DNA of 64,000 bases from Spirochaetales bacterium (lineage in GTDB: Bacteria > Spirochaetota > Spirochaetia > Sphaerochaetales > Sphaerochaetaceae), in contig JAHDQJ010000003.1 of the NCBI GenBank assembly GCA_018433865.1, positions 186,001 through 250,000 on the forward strand, in the 5' to 3' direction. The first letter of the stretch is position 1, and every line of letters starts with the position of its first letter. Positions 59,490-64,000 of the stretch are shown here, in pieces. Below the pieces are notes generated by a model. The model saw only the letters and a program-made list of their open reading frames with translations, ran no database searches and was not told the DNA's origin. Position numbers and translations under genes: made by a program.

Positions 59490-60212
59490 GTGAGCAAGGA
59501 TGAACTGAATGTAGACTCCCCCGTGTATCCGAAGCACGTGGGAATCATCATGGATGGAAACGGCAGATGGGCAACCAAGCGTGGGTTGCCCAGGACCGCG
59601 GGTCACTATGAAGGGATAAAGGCGGCCAAGAGAGTTACCACCGAGGCTTCGCGCCTCGGTATTCCTTTTCTTACCTACTATGTGTTTTCCACTGAGAATT
59701 GGCGTAGACCCGATCAGGAAGTATCCTATCTCATGGACCTTTTTTCCTCGAGAATCTTCAGCGAGATCGATTATTACAAGAGGATAGACGCTCGGTTGCT
59801 CTGTCGCGGAAATCTCCAGGCGCTCTCACGGAATGCGCAGGAGGCGATAGCCGCGACCGTAGATGCCACCGCCTCGCATCAGCGCATCACGGTGACCCTC
59901 GCATTGAATTATGGAGGCCAGGACGAGATCGTCCGTTCGGTGAACCGATGGCTTTCTTCGCGCAAGGAGGCCAGTGTGATCACCGAACAGGATATCCGCG
60001 ATTTCTCCGATCTTCCTCACGTGCCCCCTGTGGATCTCATCGTCAGGGCAGGAGGGGAAAAACGTCTAAGCAACTTCCTCCTTTGGGATTCCGCCTATGC
60101 CGAGCTCGCATTCTATGATACACTATGGCCCGATTGGGGTGCCAAGGATTTGCGGATCGCTTGCGAAGAGTATGCTCATCGTACCCGAAGGTTTGGAGGA
60201 GTTCCCACATGA
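59490..60212 (+). CDS. uppS: Undecaprenyl diphosphate synthase
   Basis: A 240-residue cis-prenyltransferase. The motif HVGIIMDGNGRWATKRGLPR carries the catalytic Asp and diphosphate-binding residues. YVFSTENWRRP and ALNYGGQDEI follow, and the C-terminal IVRAGGEKRLSNFLLW is a variant of the common RTSGE-RISNF. It makes the C55 lipid carrier from isoprenoid units supplied by the MEP pathway. The start is GTG at 59490, 2 bp after frr. It overlaps cdsA by 4 bp. Confidence 0.96.
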   Translation: MSKDELNVDSPVYPKHVGIIMDGNGRWATKRGLPRTAGHYEGIKAAKRVTTEASRLGIPFLTYYVFSTENWRRPDQEVSYLMDLFSSRIFSEIDYYKRIDARLLCRGNLQALSRNAQEAIAATVDATASHQRITVTLALNYGGQDEIVRSVNRWLSSRKEASVITEQDIRDFSDLPHVPPVDLIVRAGGEKRLSNFLLWDSAYAELAFYDTLWPDWGAKDLRIACEEYAHRTRRFGGVPT

Positions 60213-61048
60213 CCAGTCTCGGCAAGCGATTGATCCTCACGTTCACCAGCGTACCGGCGCTCTTCAGCCTCATCTATTTTTTTCCCCACCAGCACCATCT
60301 TGGATTCGCCATCCTTACCGTCCTCGCGGTATTGGTAGGGAGCATCGAGATGAAACACATGCTGTTTCACGATAAGGAACGTCCGAATCTCCCTATCTGG
60401 GCTCCGGCGCTTCTTCCCGCGATGCAGTACGTGGAGTCGGTATTCATACCGCAGGTTCCGCTTCTCGACATCAGTTTCATGATCTTGCTGATGTGGACTT
60501 TTTCCCGGGAAATCCCCTTGGGAGCAAAGGACAATTTCTCATCGACCATCACGCGCATCAGCCGCACCCTCTTTTTGCTGATCTATCCCGGCTACTTCTC
60601 CATCTTCCTCATCCGCATGCTCATGACGAACCAGAGCACATTCTTGTTGCTCATGCTGTTCCTATTGGTCTTCGGCAATGATACGTTCGCCTATGTATTC
60701 GGCATGTGGCTCGGGAAGAAGAATAGAAATATCCTCGCAGTAAGTCCGAACAAGAGTCTCGCCGGTTTCATCGGCGGCATGCTCAGCACTGTTCTCATCA
60801 GTATCGCATGGGTGATGTGTATCCCTTCCCTCTCCAGGATGTTTTCTTGGTGGGAGGCGGTTGTCATCGGAATGTCCATCGCCATCATCAGTGATGTCGG
60901 CGATTTGGTGGAATCGGCCTTCAAGCGAGGAGCGAAGGTAAAGGACTCGGGTACCATCATCATGGGACGTGGGGGGATTCTCGATTCTATCGATTCCCTG
61001 CTCGCCAGTGCCCCGTTCTTCCTGGTTCTCACAGCCTTGTTCTCTTGA
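60209..61048 (+). CDS. cdsA: Phosphatidate cytidylyltransferase
   Basis: About 279 residues with eight or so membrane helices. The CDP-DAG synthase signature lies near the C-terminus, SDVGDLVESAFKRGAKVKDS followed by MGRGGILDSIDS. It departs from the usual PGHGG-x-x-D-R pattern at two points: Pro-Gly-His becomes Met-Gly-Arg, and the Arg after Asp becomes Ser. The enzyme makes CDP-diacylglycerol for phospholipids. The ATG at 60209 overlaps the uppS stop (ATGA), and GGAGGAG lies 9 nt upstream, so the longer frame is not used. Confidence 0.92.
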   Translation: MTSLGKRLILTFTSVPALFSLIYFFPHQHHLGFAILTVLAVLVGSIEMKHMLFHDKERPNLPIWAPALLPAMQYVESVFIPQVPLLDISFMILLMWTFSREIPLGAKDNFSSTITRISRTLFLLIYPGYFSIFLIRMLMTNQSTFLLLMLFLLVFGNDTFAYVFGMWLGKKNRNILAVSPNKSLAGFIGGMLSTVLISIAWVMCIPSLSRMFSWWEAVVIGMSIAIISDVGDLVESAFKRGAKVKDSGTIIMGRGGILDSIDSLLASAPFFLVLTALFS

Positions 61049-61059
61049 TTGGAGGCCTC

Positions 61060-62229
61060 ATGCACGAGCGTCAAAAACGTTCCATCATCATCCTGGGTTG
61101 CACGGGGAGTGTCGGCACGACAGCCCTGAAAGCGCTTGAGGAATATGCAGATCATTTCAGGATAGTCGGTCTCAGTGCCCATGGCAACGTGAAACGTCTC
61201 AGTGAGATTGCCAGGCATTGGAATTGTCACCATGTGGCGATCACCGGCTCATATGAAAATGCCCACCTCCCCTCTCTGTTCGCGGAAGGGACACACGTCC
61301 ATCTCGGCAAGGACGGGTTGCAAGAGATGATCAGGGGAGTCCAAGCCGACCTCGTGCTCAATGCGATCGCCGGTGCTGATGGTCTTGCCGCGACATTCGC
61401 AGCGATCGAAAGCGGCAAGGATCTTGCGTTCTCCAATAAAGAGAGCGTGGTCATGGCCGGCAAGTTGCTACACGCCCATGCACAGGCACATGGCGTAGAG
61501 ATCATCCCGGTCGACAGCGAGCACAGCACGCTGCATGCGCTGCTTGGCTCCTTCGGTCGTGACAATGTCTCATCTCTGGTCATCACCGCCTCCGGCGGAC
61601 CGTTCAGGGATTTCCCCGTTGAGAACATGAAGGATATCACCGTGGTGATGGCCATCGCCCACCCGACATGGAGCATGGGTCCCAAGATATCCATCGATTC
61701 TGCAACACTTGCAAACAAAGGATTGGAGGTTATGGAGGCCGGTTTCCTCTTCGATTTCACCGTGCGTGAGATCGAGGTGGTGATTCATCCCCAGAGTGTC
61801 GTCCACTCATTCGTCAGGATGGTCAATGGAGCACTCTATGCCCAACTCTCACCTCCGGACATGGCCCTTCCGATCATGGCGGCTCTTGCCGGAGACAGCT
61901 ACCCGCTGCGAGAAGTGGTCCGTCCCTTGGACTTCACCGACCTCACCCTTACGTTCATGGAACCCGATTTCATCAAATTCCCTTTGTTGCGGCATGCGTT
62001 CACCTGTGCCAGATTGCAACAATCCTACCCGATCGCTTACAATGCTGCCGACGAGGTAGCGGTTCAGGCGTTCGTGGATGGACACCTCACCTTCGACCAC
62101 ATCGCATCGGTCGTCGAGGAGACGCTTCAGTCCGATTGGGCAATCCCCTTCACCAACCTCGATGAGATTTTGACCATTGACAGGGAGGTCAGGATGAAAG
62201 CCTCCCAATTGGCGAACAGGTACAGATAA
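61060..62229 (+). CDS. ispC: 1-deoxy-D-xylulose 5-phosphate reductoisomerase
   Basis: A 389-residue NADPH-dependent enzyme making MEP, the committed step of the MEP pathway. NADPH loop IILGCTGSVGTTALKAL, AFSNKESVVMAG, the metal/substrate motif VDSEHSTLHALLG, SGGPFRD and SATLANKGLEVMEAGFLF are all present. GGAGG lies 4 nt before the ATG at 61060. It overlaps rseP by 1 bp (TAATG). The later MEP enzyme IspG is also in this window. Confidence 0.97.
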   Translation: MHERQKRSIIILGCTGSVGTTALKALEEYADHFRIVGLSAHGNVKRLSEIARHWNCHHVAITGSYENAHLPSLFAEGTHVHLGKDGLQEMIRGVQADLVLNAIAGADGLAATFAAIESGKDLAFSNKESVVMAGKLLHAHAQAHGVEIIPVDSEHSTLHALLGSFGRDNVSSLVITASGGPFRDFPVENMKDITVVMAIAHPTWSMGPKISIDSATLANKGLEVMEAGFLFDFTVREIEVVIHPQSVVHSFVRMVNGALYAQLSPPDMALPIMAALAGDSYPLREVVRPLDFTDLTLTFMEPDFIKFPLLRHAFTCARLQQSYPIAYNAADEVAVQAFVDGHLTFDHIASVVEETLQSDWAIPFTNLDEILTIDREVRMKASQLANRYR

Positions 62230-63599
62230 TGAGCCAGATCACCTCCTTCCTCATCGGATTTCTCAGCATCGCGCTGATGGTCACGGTCCATGAGACGGGA
62301 CACTTCCTGGTCGCGAGGATGGTGGGAATCACGGTGGAGACATTCGCGATCGGTTGGGGCAAAGCCCTGAAGAAATGGCGGAAGAACGGTGTCGAATACC
62401 GCATCAATATCTTTCCCTTGGGGGGATACTGCAAGCTCAAGGGATCCGAAGATCTCAGAAAAGCCCTCGACGTGGGGGACACAAGCTTCACAGGCATGGA
62501 AAAAGGGTCGCTTTTCGCCGTTCCACCCCATCGCAGGATATTGGCCTACCTTGCAGGTCCCCTGTTCAATCTGATCTTCGCCATGCTTCTGTTCATTCCA
62601 TTCTTTGCACTCGATCATGAAGTGGCGACACTTCCCAACCGGATCGTCCTCACCAGCGATTATCCGCAGGTCTTCTCGATCGATGCAGACTCCCCGCATG
62701 CTGCGCGGGACGGACAGCTGCGCATGGGAGATGTGGTGATTGCAATCGACGGAACCGAGATTACTGAATTCGCCGACATTCAATCCTCTATCGCCACGTT
62801 GAAGGCCGACCGGACTGCACGCTTCACCGTGATGCGTGACGGGGCACAACTTTCATTCGACATAACGGGTATCGTTGATGAGGAGACGGGCAGACTTTTC
62901 TTCGGATTGAGCTACTTTCTCGAACCCGTGATAGGATTTGTCGATCCGGTATCACCCGAGGCGATAAGTGGACTTCAGATCGGCGATCGCATCGTGCAAG
63001 CCCAAGGCACAGCGGTGCAAAATACGATGGACCTTATCGAGATCCTCGTTGACAATCCGCCCGAGATCACCCTGGAGGTTCTCAGGGATGAGGGTGAGTA
63101 CATCACGGTACGCTACTCACCGAATCGCACTCCCGACGGGAACATCACCTTCGGTTTCTCATTCGCCAGGAACGTCATATGGCGGGATGGCATGTCATGG
63201 GGCCGAAGCGTCATGGAATCGGCAAAGGAAACGGCAAAGGGCTTGTGGGATACGATCACCTTGATACCCCGCATGTTTTCCGGAGCGTTTGAATTCGACG
63301 AGATGGTTGCAGGACCGTTGAGAATCTCCTATGTGATCGGGGAAATGCGCAACGCAGGAATCAGGGCATTGTTGCACCTGCTCGCCATGGTGAGCGTCTC
63401 GCTCGCCACCGCGAACCTCCTTCCGATACCTGGGCTCGACGGCGGTTTCGTCCTGCTCAGCGTGATCGAGATGATCCGGGGCAAGTCCGTCTCACCGCGC
63501 ATGTACGTTCGCTTTCAATCGGTTGGAGTGACGTTGTTGTTGGTGTTGATGCTCTTCGTGATCGCAGGGGACCTGCGGTTCCTCTTCTCAGGACCCTGA
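62229..63599 (+). CDS. rseP: Site-2 intramembrane metalloprotease RseP
   Basis: 456 residues. The first membrane helix carries the zinc motif HETGH (His21, Glu22, His25), followed by NIFPLGGYCKLKG. Two periplasmic PDZ-like domains (about 140-205 and 235-290) lie in the middle. The third zinc ligand is in NLLPIPGLDGG near residue 400, within a further helix. It cuts membrane-bound anti-sigma factors or signal-peptide remnants. It is translationally coupled to ispC and ends 12 bp inside the convergent dnaB. Confidence 0.96.
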   Translation: MSQITSFLIGFLSIALMVTVHETGHFLVARMVGITVETFAIGWGKALKKWRKNGVEYRINIFPLGGYCKLKGSEDLRKALDVGDTSFTGMEKGSLFAVPPHRRILAYLAGPLFNLIFAMLLFIPFFALDHEVATLPNRIVLTSDYPQVFSIDADSPHAARDGQLRMGDVVIAIDGTEITEFADIQSSIATLKADRTARFTVMRDGAQLSFDITGIVDEETGRLFFGLSYFLEPVIGFVDPVSPEAISGLQIGDRIVQAQGTAVQNTMDLIEILVDNPPEITLEVLRDEGEYITVRYSPNRTPDGNITFGFSFARNVIWRDGMSWGRSVMESAKETAKGLWDTITLIPRMFSGAFEFDEMVAGPLRISYVIGEMRNAGIRALLHLLAMVSVSLATANLLPIPGLDGGFVLLSVIEMIRGKSVSPRMYVRFQSVGVTLLLVLMLFVIAGDLRFLFSGP

Positions 63600-64000
63600 A
63601 AAACGTTCCAGCTCCACGAAGCGGACAAGCTGGTTCTGGAATCCCATCGTGATGATACCCGTCTCACCGTTTCTCTGTTTCGCCAGGATGACCTTCGTCT
63701 CCTGCACGGGAAATCCGTTGATCACCTGGGAAGTACTGTCCTGAGTGCCCTTTCCGTCTTTCGCATTCATGTCGGCAAGCCGGTCACGATGCAACAGGAT
63801 GACCACATCGGCATCCTGTTCGACGGATCCTGAATCTCGCAAGTTCGCAAGGTTCGGTTCTTTCCCCTCTGCATCGCGTGATACCTGGCTGAGCGCAACG
63901 ATGGGAATCTGCAGTTCCCGTGAGAGTGCTTTCAACGACCGGGATATCTCGGCTACCTGTTCATGGCGGGGAACGTTGGGATTTGCCTCGGGATTTATGA
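63588..64000 (-). CDS. dnaB: Replicative DNA helicase DnaB (partial, N-terminus beyond right edge)
   Basis: The C-terminal ~137 residues of a RecA-like DnaB helicase, open to the right edge. Visible are EISRSLKALSRELQIPIVALSQVSR, the NLRDSGSVEQDADVVILLHRD motif, and VILAKQRNGETGI near the end. This is the part that binds DNA and forms the inter-subunit ATP site. Start and N-terminal domain lie outside the window. Confidence 0.95.
   Translation of the reverse strand, partial: INPEANPNVPRHEQVAEISRSLKALSRELQIPIVALSQVSRDAEGKEPNLANLRDSGSVEQDADVVILLHRDRLADMNAKDGKGTQDSTSQVINGFPVQETKVILAKQRNGETGIITMGFQNQLVRFVELERFSGS

Noticed and set aside
1-64000. Insertion sequences, prophage, integrases, CRISPR arrays or defence islands
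   Set aside because: No transposase or integrase motif, repeat array or attachment duplication was seen; all genes are housekeeping or small accessory genes with uniform orientation blocks.

Overview
The window is a gene-dense, moderately GC-rich bacterial chromosome segment with no mobile elements, CRISPR arrays or rRNA. It most likely comes from a spirochaete, probably of the Sphaerochaeta/Treponema side of the phylum. The lineage call is inference. It rests on the V-type ATPase operon of order E-DUF2764-A-B-D-I-K, an LptD-like outer-membrane protein, a fused dehydroquinase/shikimate dehydrogenase, a second divergent EF-G-like GTPase, an XPB-type helicase, and an rpsB-tsf-frr-uppS-cdsA-ispC-rseP cluster without pyrH.

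Layout. 1-7.7 kb (minus): ispG-uvrA-lptD-phoH, with phoH running off the left edge. 7.8-15.1 kb (minus): the complete V-ATPase operon, with a promoter at one end and a terminator at the other. 15.1-17.8 kb: a Crp-family regulator divergent from a membrane polyferredoxin and a flavodiiron protein, with a CRP-like palindrome between them. 17.8-25.9 kb: udp, mutS2, rsgA, then divergently a pentapeptide-repeat protein and an MBL-fold hydrolase, then rluD, a small membrane protein, yggS, a GNAT acetyltransferase and tRNA-Val(UAC). 26-34 kb: a tandem class II aldolase, an unusual IMP dehydrogenase, amylosucrase with its LacI regulator, and a Zn/Cd-type P-ATPase. 34-43 kb: two consecutive EF-G family genes, trmB-mfd, and an inositol-monophosphatase-like gene. 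43-47 kb: an ACT-like/THEP1-like/YhhQ operon, nrdR and a dNTPase. 47-54 kb: shikimate-pathway genes (aroK-like, aroC, aroD-aroE fusion) flanking an XPB helicase and its partner. 54-64 kb: an ABC-F ATPase, maf, and the conserved translation/envelope cluster ending in rseP, with dnaB entering from the right edge.

How the genes work together. The window carries two steps of the MEP isoprenoid pathway (ispC, ispG) and their downstream use (uppS). It has most of the late shikimate pathway, ion-driven energetics through the V-ATPase, an O2/NO-scavenging module typical of anaerobes, DNA repair (uvrA, mfd, mutS2, xpb), and several stages of translation (S2, EF-Ts, RRF, EF-G homologues, RsgA, TrmB, RluD). 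Genes are tightly packed, often with 1-4 bp stop/start overlaps. The longest intergenic stretch is about 210 bp (45188-45400), so no gene-free stretch exceeds 300 bp.

Most notable points: the XPB helicase/partner pair; a regulatory motif shared by the Crp locus and the ACT operon; a divergent promoter pair whose -10 boxes lie exactly 6 nt before the start codons of rsgA and the pentapeptide gene (predicted leaderless mRNAs); an IMP dehydrogenase resembling the Tritrichomonas type; and several enzymes lacking a canonical active-site residue (EF-G-like, MBL hydrolase, aroK-like, and the second half of the aldolase).
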